Source of the DNA: Dehalococcoidia bacterium
GTDB taxonomy: Bacteria; Chloroflexota; Dehalococcoidia; UBA2247
Assembly (NCBI GenBank): GCA_021159955.1
Contig: JAGHDJ010000054.1
Location: 1-6,746 of the forward strand
Reading direction: 5' to 3'
Length of the DNA: 6,746 nt
Below, in pieces: positions 1 through 6,481 of the stretch. Each line of letters opens with the position of its first letter. Position 1 is the first letter of the stretch. Below the pieces are notes generated by a model, which saw only the letters and a list, made by a program, of their open reading frames with translations, had not been told where the DNA came from and made no database searches. The position numbers and the translations under genes are program-made.

Positions 1-24
1 AGAGAATACTATACAAAAAACATC

Positions 25-54
25 TTGACCACCGGCAACACTCGGCACTAGAAT
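25..54 (+). promoter_or_regulatory. Predicted sigma-70-type promoter of ffh
   Basis: TTGACC at 25-30 matches the -35 consensus TTGACA at 5 of 6 positions. TAGAAT at 49-54 matches the -10 consensus TATAAT at 5 of 6. The spacer is 18 bp, within the accepted range. An A-rich tract (about 11-20) lies just upstream of the -35 box and could act as an UP-like element. Transcription would start near 61, giving a leader of about 18 nt with only the ribosome binding site before the ffh start. The match is by eye. It agrees with the conserved promoter-recognition residues of the sigma factor encoded in this window. Confidence 0.6.
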
Positions 55-67
55 AAATGCAACTATC

Positions 68-75
68 GGGGAGGT
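68..75 (+). promoter_or_regulatory. Ribosome binding site of ffh
   Basis: GGGGAGGT is a near-perfect Shine-Dalgarno sequence ending three bases before the ATG at 79. The spacing is on the short side, but the ATG is followed by the family's typical N-terminus (MLDLLSERL), so the start is well supported. Confidence 0.8.
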
Positions 76-78
76 AAC

Positions 79-1404
79 ATGCTAGACCTGCTGTCAGAGA
101 GACTAGGGGCAATATTTAAAAAATTCAGCAACAAAGGGAGTCTTACCGAAAAAGATATCGACGACGTACTCCGCCAGGTAAGACTAACCCTCCTTGAAGC
201 CGATGTGAATCTGAAGGTGGTAAAATCTTTCACCTCCAGGGTGAGAGACCGAGCACTAACTGCCAACGTATTGAGCCATCTCAGCCCAATGCAACAAGTC
301 ATCAAGATAGTTAACGAGGAACTCACCACACTGCTTGGCAGTGAACAAAGTAAATTAGTGGCAGCAGGACACCCACCAACAAAGATAATGCTCGTGGGAC
401 TCCAGGGTTCAGGAAAAACTACTACCGCAGCCAAGCTGGCACTGCACTTTAAAAAGATCGGGCAGCAACCCTTACTTGTAGCTGCCGATACTCATCGTCC
501 AGCCGCAATAAAACAACTTATAACCCTGGGAAAACAAGTAGATGTCACCGTTTATAGCGAACCACCAGAAAACACTCCCGATTCTATCTGTGCCCACTCC
601 ATAGATAAAGCACGGGAGATAGCTGCCACCTGGATAATAGCAGACACTGCAGGCCGCCTTCAGATAGACCAAGATATGATGACCGAACTGGAGAATATAA
701 AGAGACTGTTTCAGCCATCCGAAATATTACTCGTAGTTGATGCTATGACAGGACAGGAAGCAGTACATGTCGCCGAAGAATTCAATGCCCGCGTAGGACT
801 GACAGGACTAATCCTTACCAAGTTAGACGGTGATGCCAGAGGCGGTGCGGCTCTGTCTATCAAATCTGTCACGGGGGTGCCCATCAAATTCATCGGCCTC
901 GGTGAAAAAGCGAACGCCCTGGAGCCATTCCATCCGGATCGACTAGCCTCCCGCATATTGGGAATGGGAGACACTCTCACCCTGATAGAAAAGGCAGAAC
1001 AAACCATCAGCAAGGAACAAGCTGAGAAATTACAGAAAAAGGTAGCAGATGCCAGTTTTGACCTAGATGACTTTTTGGAACAGCTACAAAGTATGAAAAA
1101 AATGGGGTCAATGAATCAGATAATGGATATGATCCCCGGTTTTTCATCAGTCGCAAAAAAGCTGCCCGGCAATATAGACGATACACACATCAAGAAGATA
1201 GAAGCCATCGTGCTATCTATGACCCCGGCAGAACGCCACAATCCGGATATCATTGATGGAAACAGGCGGCGACGCATCGCTCAGGGCAGCGGCACCACAC
1301 GCCAGGATGTCAATCAATTGCTTAACCAGTTCCGTCAGGCCAGAAAGATAATGAAACAACTACAGAAGGGCAAAAAACCGCTCGGCTTATCCATGTTCAG
1401 ATAA
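79..1404 (+). CDS. ffh: Signal recognition particle protein Ffh (SRP54)
   Basis: Ffh is the protein subunit of the bacterial signal recognition particle. It binds signal sequences of nascent membrane and secreted proteins, binds 4.5S/SRP RNA, and hands the ribosome to the receptor FtsY at the inner membrane through a paired GTPase cycle. The 441-residue protein has the usual N-G-M order: helical N domain (about 1-90); G domain with P-loop GLQGSGKTTT (107-116), DTHRPAA (137-143), DTAGR (189-193), TKLD (247-250) and closing motif GLGEK (273-277); then a Met-rich M domain (about 300-430) with the RNA-binding SGTTRQDVN motif (404-412). Length is close to the family's usual 440-460. The DTHRPAA motif has His where Tyr or Phe is most common. 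The gene has its own predicted promoter and a strong Shine-Dalgarno site. It ends 12 bp from the stop of the convergent small membrane protein gene. The SRP RNA and FtsY genes are not in the window. Confidence 0.97.
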   Translation: MLDLLSERLGAIFKKFSNKGSLTEKDIDDVLRQVRLTLLEADVNLKVVKSFTSRVRDRALTANVLSHLSPMQQVIKIVNEELTTLLGSEQSKLVAAGHPPTKIMLVGLQGSGKTTTAAKLALHFKKIGQQPLLVAADTHRPAAIKQLITLGKQVDVTVYSEPPENTPDSICAHSIDKAREIAATWIIADTAGRLQIDQDMMTELENIKRLFQPSEILLVVDAMTGQEAVHVAEEFNARVGLTGLILTKLDGDARGGAALSIKSVTGVPIKFIGLGEKANALEPFHPDRLASRILGMGDTLTLIEKAEQTISKEQAEKLQKKVADASFDLDDFLEQLQSMKKMGSMNQIMDMIPGFSSVAKKLPGNIDDTHIKKIEAIVLSMTPAERHNPDIIDGNRRRRIAQGSGTTRQDVNQLLNQFRQARKIMKQLQKGKKPLGLSMFR

Positions 1405-1416
1405 AAGCTACAGTAC

Positions 1417-2019
1417 CTAACCAGCTATCCCCTCTAACAGCAATTGCCCATCTTCAACGCGAACGTTGCTGATATCTATCGGTATATCAATATCATCCAA
1501 ATCAAGCAGCAACTCATCCTCAGGAATAATGTTTTCTTTTATCTTATCTATAACAACGCCCGGCAGAGGTAAACTCCCCAGATTAACCTCATCTATAACC
1601 ACTTTGAGTTTATCACCCTGAACCTCAACTCGAGCTTCTATTCCCAATGTTGTGCGAAAACCTGAAATCTCAACTTCAGCCGAAGCAAATATTTTATCAT
1701 CGACAAAGCTAATCAGAGGATTTTCCATATCCAGCGGCAATTCAACATCCGCACTGGACAGTTCCTCTACCAATTTAGAGGTAATTTCATCATCAGTGAG
1801 AACCAATGCCATCCGCTCACCATCGGGAGCCTCGGCCATCCGCTCAGCAAATTCATTCACCTTATCATCCAAACTACGGACAGCTTCATCGCTGACAGTT
1901 ACCAACGATACTTCCTGCGCAATATCTGATGGTTGAGTGATAAAATGATAGCCGACAGCGGCAGCAATAAGTACCAGAACAACAATTGTAGCAAGGACAA
2001 TAACCAATACCTTGAGCAT
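1417..2019 (-). CDS. Small single-pass membrane-anchored protein, function unknown (possible LmeA/YpmS-like fold)
   Basis: I do not recognise this 200-residue protein with certainty. Residues 3-26 form a strongly hydrophobic helix (LVIVLATIVVLVLIAAAVGY) with a Lys before it, which fits an uncleaved signal anchor with the rest outside the membrane. There is no lipobox Cys. The remainder is acidic and rich in predicted beta strands: an LTDDEITSKL segment (74-83), a strand-rich middle (103-145), a VNLGSLPLPG segment (145-154) and an IDISNVRVEDGQLLLEG tail (181-197). A membrane anchor, an early 'LT-x-E' segment and a late 'lG-lPlP' segment resemble extracytoplasmic lipid-binding proteins of the YpmS (DUF2140) and LmeA type. 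That is an impression, not a demonstrated match. The gene is last in the operon, 10 bp after rpoD, and its Shine-Dalgarno site abuts the rpoD stop, so it is probably translated from the rpoD mRNA. No catalytic motif is visible. The reading frame is intact. Confidence 0.8.
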   Translation of the reverse strand: MLKVLVIVLATIVVLVLIAAAVGYHFITQPSDIAQEVSLVTVSDEAVRSLDDKVNEFAERMAEAPDGERMALVLTDDEITSKLVEELSSADVELPLDMENPLISFVDDKIFASAEVEISGFRTTLGIEARVEVQGDKLKVVIDEVNLGSLPLPGVVIDKIKENIIPEDELLLDLDDIDIPIDISNVRVEDGQLLLEGIAG

Positions 2020-2023
2020 AGCG

Positions 2024-2030
2024 CTCCCCC
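2024..2030 (-). promoter_or_regulatory. Ribosome binding site of the small membrane protein, overlapping the rpoD stop
   Basis: On the minus strand GGGGGAG lies four bases upstream of the ATG (2019-2017) and shares its first G with the rpoD TAG stop (2032-2030). This supports the chosen start and suggests translational coupling to rpoD. Confidence 0.7.
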
Positions 2031-3535
2031 TACTCCAGATAATCTTTCAATCTCTTACTGCGAGAGGGATGACGAAGCTTGCGCAGTGCCTTAGCCTCAA
2101 TCTGCCGTATCCTCTCCCTGGTAACACCGAACTCCTTCCCCACCTCCTCCAGTGTGCGACCTCTCCCATCTTCAAGACCAAATCTCAACTGGAGCACTCT
2201 GCGCTCACGAGGAGTTATCGTAGACAGCACATCTTCAATTTGCTCTCTAAGCAACTGCCGCGACGCTACTTCAGGAGGACTCATGGCACGATGATCTTCA
2301 ACAAAATCTCCCAGACGACTATCTTCTTCTTCTCCAATGGGAGTTTCCAACGATATGGGTTCCTGAGACACCCCGGTAATCTCCCTCACTTTATTGGAAG
2401 AAATCTCCATCCTTTCACCAATTTCCCCACTCGTTGGCTCTCGACCATATTCCTGAACCAGATGGCGACTTATCCTGAGTAACTTATTAATAGTTTCCAC
2501 CATATGAACCGGAATGCGTATGGTGCGAGCCTGATCCGCTATAGAGCGTGTAATCGCCTGCCGAATCCACCATGTGGCATAGGTGCTAAACTTATAACCC
2601 TTGCGATAATCAAATTTCTCAACAGCACGAAGGAGTCCTATATTCCCCTCTTGAGTAAGATCCAGAATGGACATACCTCGTCCCATATATTTTTTAGCGA
2701 CACTCACTACCAGGCGCAGATTGGCCTGTGTAATATGGCTGTCTGCTATCTCCGCCTCACGCTTAATATCGCCAAAATAGTCATCCAGACTATTCTCGCA
2801 TTTCCTGAGCGCAGGGAAGGAATCCGCAAAAAATTCTTCGGCATTGCCGTCAGGCAAGGAAGGTTCATCTTTTATGATATCCATAACTTCAGGAGGCAGC
2901 ATACTGCTATCCAGAGATAGTGCCACCATATCACTCGCTATCTCCTCTTCTTTTCTGCCCGCTATTTGAGCCAGCTCTGCAACCAGCTCAGGGACAATCC
3001 CGGCGTCGATATGCTTTCGAAGCTTGGGATTAACGAGTGCTTCTCCAACAGTTCTATCCAAGGGACAAAAGCGACTTCGAAGAATCTCTACAAGATAGGA
3101 TCTCTGGCACAAACGCACCAGTAGAGCAACTGCTATTTCGAAAGACGAGGTAGTCTTTCCTTGAGCCTCAATATCTTCATTCAGCACCTCCACAAGATGT
3201 CTCCCCTTTTCCATCTTCCGCGCCAGTATTTTTTCGTCACGGGCAGTCAGAAGCTGCACTCTCCCTATTTCGTGAAGATACGTGCGAACCGGATCTTCAG
3301 CGGGTTCCGATCTGGGTTTGGTGTGAAAATTTAATTGAGCTTCATCACACCGAGGCGGACTGCTCCACTTTTCTTTCCCAGACATCTTGTGCCACACATT
3401 TTCCTGTTCCTTGTCCTTAGACTCAATATCCGATTCATTATCCCATATGTTATCAGTATCATCACGGATATCAGAACCCTCATAGTTTTTTTTCTCAGGA
3501 TTCACTTTATCATTCCCACCATTACGCTCCAGCAT
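2030..3535 (-). CDS. rpoD: RNA polymerase primary sigma factor RpoD (sigma-70/SigA)
   Basis: This housekeeping sigma factor directs RNA polymerase to -10/-35 promoters. The 501-residue protein begins with about 78 acidic, low-complexity residues with no recognisable region 1.1. Region 1.2 follows ([11 protein letters not shown]..., about 80-112), then a roughly 145-residue non-conserved segment (about 115-260). Region 2 (about 268-345) includes [17 protein letters not shown] and the -10-reading [19 protein letters not shown]. Region 3 carries the 3.2 finger ([20 protein letters not shown], 395-414). Region 4 has the helix-turn-helix [20 protein letters not shown] (461-480), in which R473, E474 and R477 correspond to the -35-contacting residues of E. 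coli. Region 2.2 reads LDLTQEGN where LDLIQEGN is usual. Start: an in-frame stop (the TAG at 3559-3557) lies shortly upstream, and the only ATG after it is at 3535, with GAGGAG 12 nt away. dnaG ends 26 bp upstream, as in macromolecular synthesis operons. Confidence 0.97.
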   Translation of the reverse strand: MLERNGGNDKVNPEKKNYEGSDIRDDTDNIWDNESDIESKDKEQENVWHKMSGKEKWSSPPRCDEAQLNFHTKPRSEPAEDPVRTYLHEIGRVQLLTARDEKILARKMEKGRHLVEVLNEDIEAQGKTTSSFEIAVALLVRLCQRSYLVEILRSRFCPLDRTVGEALVNPKLRKHIDAGIVPELVAELAQIAGRKEEEIASDMVALSLDSSMLPPEVMDIIKDEPSLPDGNAEEFFADSFPALRKCENSLDDYFGDIKREAEIADSHITQANLRLVVSVAKKYMGRGMSILDLTQEGNIGLLRAVEKFDYRKGYKFSTYATWWIRQAITRSIADQARTIRIPVHMVETINKLLRISRHLVQEYGREPTSGEIGERMEISSNKVREITGVSQEPISLETPIGEEEDSRLGDFVEDHRAMSPPEVASRQLLREQIEDVLSTITPRERRVLQLRFGLEDGRGRTLEEVGKEFGVTRERIRQIEAKALRKLRHPSRSKRLKDYLE

Positions 3536-3547
3536 TATTACCCGACA

Positions 3548-3553
3548 CTCCTC
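3548..3553 (-). promoter_or_regulatory. Ribosome binding site of rpoD with long spacing
   Basis: GAGGAG on the minus strand lies in the 26-bp dnaG-rpoD gap, 12 nt before the rpoD ATG (3535-3533). That is longer than the usual 5-9 nt. No in-frame ATG, GTG or TTG lies closer to it. The next in-frame Met, at codon 51, has no comparable site, so the first ATG remains the best start. Confidence 0.55.
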
Positions 3554-3561
3554 ATACTACT

Positions 3562-5361
3562 CTAACGCCTCTCTCTTGCCTGAACAAAGAGTTTTCTCAG
3601 TTGGACATTACGATTCAATCCTCTCTGCTCTGTTTCATTCAATCCGTCATCGCTACACTCCTCGTCAGTATCGGAAAGCAAAAGGGCTTCCTTCGCCTTC
3701 AAATCCCGTAACCATCGTTCACGCAGGTGACGAATGCAATCGGTAAAAGCGCGCACCTTCTCATCCTCAGACATAGGAGGAAGTTTCTTGGTCACCAGAT
3801 AATTAAACTGCTCACGGAGAGATATATCAAGGCTCTCAATCATCGACTTAATGTCAGAAGCCCTTTGCCATGCCATAAAAAGTTCCCTGTTTTCGGTATG
3901 CCTGAAATACTCTGTAGACATATCTTCATCGACATTCTTCAAAACGGGGTAATGGAATAGCAATGAGAGGTAGTAGTCTTCACGCGGGTCACGGATGGAT
4001 TTCCTTGAAACATCCAACTGTCCGTTTGACTTTCCCTTGTGGCGACTGGGAGATATACTTCGGAATCTCTTCATAGAGACAGCCAGTGTTTTTTCATCAA
4101 CCTTTACCAGACGAGCAAGTTTTTGCAAGTAGTGCGCTTGCCCGATAGGATCAGGCATCGCCGCAATAAAAGACAACATCTGGTCAGCAGCTGCAGTTTT
4201 GCTCTGAACATCATCACTTTTTACTTCAGAAGCAATCATACCAAATATAAAATCAGCCCAGTGCTGAGCCGAGTCAAGCAATCTCTGCCACTCTTCAGGA
4301 TCATTCTTTATTACATCATCGGGGTCTTTCCCCGATGGCATAGACACTATCTTTATCTCCTCCATTGAGTCACGTCCGCCAACTAATCGTCCCGCCCCCT
4401 CGGTAACATGCCATACGGACTCCAACCCCCTCATGGTAGCCATCCTGCCCGCTTCATCAGCATCCAGAGCAAGAGTAAAACTTTTGGTCAGCTTCCTGAG
4501 AGTTTTCACCTGTTTATCAGTCAAAGAAGTCCCCATTGAAGCAACTACATTATCAAACCCGTGCTGATGAGCAATAATTACATCCATGTAACCCTCAACT
4601 ATCACAACAACTCCCTGCCTCCTGATGGAGTCTCGAGCGAGAGCACTGCCATAAAGAATACTACTCTTATCAAATATCTTCGTCTGTGGAGAATTGAGAT
4701 ACTTGGGTAAAGAATCATCAAGTACACGCGCCCCAAAGCCAGCCACCTTGCCATGAATATTGCAGATGGGAAAGACAATGTGGTTGCGAAAACGGTCATA
4801 ACTTCCCCCATCATCCTTCTGCACTAACAGTCCCGCTGACAATCCCTGCTCCAGAGAACCCTTTGAAGCCAATAATTGACGCAGGGAGTCCCAACTATCG
4901 AGACTGAACCCCAGCTGAAACTTCTCAATAGTATCAGCCGAAACACCTCTCCCCAAGAGATAAGCGCGAGCTTTCTCAGCAGAGGGAGATACAAGCAGCA
5001 GGTGGTGATAATATTTGGCAGCCATCTCGTTTACCCGATAAAGTTCATCCAGCTTATCATCCACTTTATCTCTCCGCCCAATGAGAGTAATACCAGCCCT
5101 ACCTGCCAGAACGCGCAGTGCTTCCCCAAAATCCACATTCTCTTTCTTCATAATGAAGGAGAATACATCACCACCAGCACCGCAAGCACCAAAACAGTGC
5201 CAGCTCTGACGCTCGGGGAAAACAAAAAATGACGGAGTTTTCTCAGAGTGGAAGGGGCACAAGCCTCTATAATTGCGTCCCGTCTTCTTGAGCCCGGGCA
5301 CATACTCAGAAACAACCTCTACAATATCCACTCTCTCTTTTATTTCATCAATAACACTCAT
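3562..5361 (-). CDS. dnaG: DNA primase DnaG
   Basis: DnaG makes the short RNA primers for lagging-strand synthesis and replication initiation, working with the replicative helicase DnaB. The 599-residue protein has the three standard parts. The N-terminal zinc ribbon (about 30-95) has ligands C35 and H38 (CPFH), then C56 and C60 within HCFGACGAGG; the spacing of the last pair is C-x3-C, one residue more than the common C-x2-C. The catalytic core (about 110-420) contains the basic LYGSALARDSIRR segment (236-248), a TOPRIM domain with VIVEGYMDV (253-261; E256), the MGTSLTDKQ segment (276-284), the acidic LDADEAGR (299-306; D300 and D302), and PSGKDPDDVI (342-351). The C-terminal helical region (about 460-599) is the less conserved helicase-binding domain. 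Length is normal. The start MSVIDEIKERVDIVEVV is typical, and the Shine-Dalgarno site overlaps the dgt stop. It lies 12 bp after dgt and 26 bp before rpoD. Confidence 0.97.
   Translation of the reverse strand: MSVIDEIKERVDIVEVVSEYVPGLKKTGRNYRGLCPFHSEKTPSFFVFPERQSWHCFGACGAGGDVFSFIMKKENVDFGEALRVLAGRAGITLIGRRDKVDDKLDELYRVNEMAAKYYHHLLLVSPSAEKARAYLLGRGVSADTIEKFQLGFSLDSWDSLRQLLASKGSLEQGLSAGLLVQKDDGGSYDRFRNHIVFPICNIHGKVAGFGARVLDDSLPKYLNSPQTKIFDKSSILYGSALARDSIRRQGVVVIVEGYMDVIIAHQHGFDNVVASMGTSLTDKQVKTLRKLTKSFTLALDADEAGRMATMRGLESVWHVTEGAGRLVGGRDSMEEIKIVSMPSGKDPDDVIKNDPEEWQRLLDSAQHWADFIFGMIASEVKSDDVQSKTAAADQMLSFIAAMPDPIGQAHYLQKLARLVKVDEKTLAVSMKRFRSISPSRHKGKSNGQLDVSRKSIRDPREDYYLSLLFHYPVLKNVDEDMSTEYFRHTENRELFMAWQRASDIKSMIESLDISLREQFNYLVTKKLPPMSEDEKVRAFTDCIRHLRERWLRDLKAKEALLLSDTDEECSDDGLNETEQRGLNRNVQLRKLFVQARERR
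4317..4337. repeat. Perfect inverted repeat inside dnaG (8-bp stem, 5-nt loop)
   Basis: CATCGGGG (4317-4324), loop TCTTT, then CCCCGATG (4330-4337) form a perfect GC-rich hairpin. It lies over the codons for the conserved PSGKDPDD segment of the primase. On the dnaG mRNA strand it is not followed by a U run, so it is not a Rho-independent terminator. It may be a by-product of the conserved protein sequence and codon choice, or an mRNA structure that slows ribosomes or protects the transcript. Confidence 0.75.
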
Positions 5362-5368
5362 TGATAAA

Positions 5369-5375
5369 CCACCTT
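5369..5375 (-). promoter_or_regulatory. Ribosome binding site of dnaG, overlapping the dgt stop
   Basis: AAGGTGG on the minus strand overlaps the TAA stop of dgt (5376-5374) and lies 7 nt before the dnaG ATG (5361). This fixes the dnaG start and suggests that ribosomes finishing dgt help initiate dnaG. Confidence 0.7.
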
Positions 5376-6447
5376 AAAACCTCAAGTCCTGCATTTGCGA
5401 AGCTGACCAGCACTCGGATGGGTGTATCCGCTGAATGAGACGCAGGGCATACTGATCTGTCATCCCTGCGATATAATCTACCACTCTGCGCTCAACGGGA
5501 TCATCCTGAAGCACATATTCTGACCGCAGTAAATCAGGATGTTCAACAAAGTAACGGTATAAGATGCGCACCACATCACCAGCTCTGGTGCTCTCCCTCA
5601 TAACAGGAGCAGCCCTATAAACTCGCTCAAACAGGAAGACCCTGAGCGCCTCCGCAGCATCCTTCACTGCAGAACTCATACCTATGACGGGGTCCCCTTT
5701 TCCGTCACCAGTGGCAGACCATGATGAATCAATAATATCACAAACAAGGGTATTTATTCTCTCTGAACGCGTCTGTCCTAACACCCTGGTGATAGAAAAC
5801 GGGAGATCTTCACCAGTAATAAATCCTGCTCTTATCGCATCATCAACATCATGATTGATATATGCCACAATGTCAGCTATCTTAACCACCTGTCCTTCCA
5901 GGGTATCTACCGCCGCCCAATCATCACCAAGAATGTCGACTCCCGTCTTAGAATGTTTCAGTATCCCTTCTCTAACTTCATATGACAGATTAAGTCCCCG
6001 TCCGCCATTCTCTAATAAATCTACAACTCTCAAGCTCTGTTCATTGTGTCTGAAGCCACCAGGATACATCTCATTCAAGACCGCTTCCCCCATATGTCCA
6101 AAGGGAGTATGCCCCAAGTCATGACCCAGAGCAGCAGCTTCAGTTAAATCCTCATTCAAATTCAACGCCCGAGATATGGTACGAGCAATTTGAGATACCT
6201 CCAGGGTATGAGTTAAACGAGTAACATAGTGGTCACCCTGAGGAGCGATAAAGACCTGCGTCTTGTGCTTCAAGCGACGGAATGCTTTGGAATGCACAAT
6301 GCGGTCTCTGTCTCTCTGAAAAGATGTGCGCACAACCGAGCAACTCTCGGGAACACGTCTGCCCCGAGAGAATCGAGATTTTACTGCATAGGGAGAGAGC
6401 CCTTCCTCCCTCTCCTCAATACACTGTCGAACTCTATGGTGCCCCAT
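5374..6447 (-). CDS. dgt: dGTP triphosphohydrolase-like HD-domain protein
   Basis: Members of this family hydrolyse dGTP or other dNTPs to the nucleoside and inorganic triphosphate, often with allosteric dNTP activation, and so trim the precursor pool for DNA synthesis. The 357-residue protein shows the family signature. FQRDRDRIVHSKAFRRLKHKTQV (43-65) is the typical N-terminal nucleotide-binding block. The HD metal site is built from H80 (RLTHTLEV), H109-D110 (GHDLGHTPFGH) and D192 (ADIVAYINHD). RHNEQSLR (133-140) follows the HD core. DDAIRAG (202-208) and the C-terminal DYIAGMTDQYAL (324-335) are also typical. Length fits the shorter deoxyguanosinetriphosphatase-like group rather than the roughly 500-residue enterobacterial Dgt, so the exact dNTP preference cannot be read from the sequence. 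The start is supported by AAGGGTGAG five bases upstream. It lies directly before dnaG (12 bp), which links dNTP control with replication priming. Confidence 0.93.
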   Translation of the reverse strand: MGHHRVRQCIEEREEGLSPYAVKSRFSRGRRVPESCSVVRTSFQRDRDRIVHSKAFRRLKHKTQVFIAPQGDHYVTRLTHTLEVSQIARTISRALNLNEDLTEAAALGHDLGHTPFGHMGEAVLNEMYPGGFRHNEQSLRVVDLLENGGRGLNLSYEVREGILKHSKTGVDILGDDWAAVDTLEGQVVKIADIVAYINHDVDDAIRAGFITGEDLPFSITRVLGQTRSERINTLVCDIIDSSWSATGDGKGDPVIGMSSAVKDAAEALRVFLFERVYRAAPVMRESTRAGDVVRILYRYFVEHPDLLRSEYVLQDDPVERRVVDYIAGMTDQYALRLIQRIHPSECWSASQMQDLRF

Positions 6448-6452
6448 GAAAA

Positions 6453-6461
6453 CTCACCCTT
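6453..6461 (-). promoter_or_regulatory. Ribosome binding site of dgt
   Basis: AAGGGTGAG on the minus strand lies five bases before the dgt ATG (6447-6445), in the 34-bp gap after the phosphoenolpyruvate synthase stop. It supports this start over later in-frame Met codons. Confidence 0.6.
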
Positions 6462-6481
6462 GATGCCTAAACTCAGCACAC

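Noticed and set aside
63..1013. Open frames of 66-123 codons antisense to ffh
   Set aside because: They lie fully opposite a gene with all SRP54 motifs, show no recognisable domain and lack convincing ribosome binding sites.
1405..1436. Possible terminator between ffh and the convergent gene (AGCT repeats flanking the stops)
   Set aside because: AGCT is its own reverse complement and the sequence between the copies does not pair. There is no GC-rich stem or U run.
2012..2920. Plus-strand open frames of 71-156 codons opposite rpoD
   Set aside because: They are reverse-strand shadows of an intact sigma factor, with unprotein-like composition and no family motif.
3589..5246. A 12-base direct repeat, GAGTTTTCTCAG, at 3589-3600 and 5235-5246
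   Set aside because: A 12-base match is expected about once by chance in a window of this size, and both copies lie in unrelated parts of dnaG.
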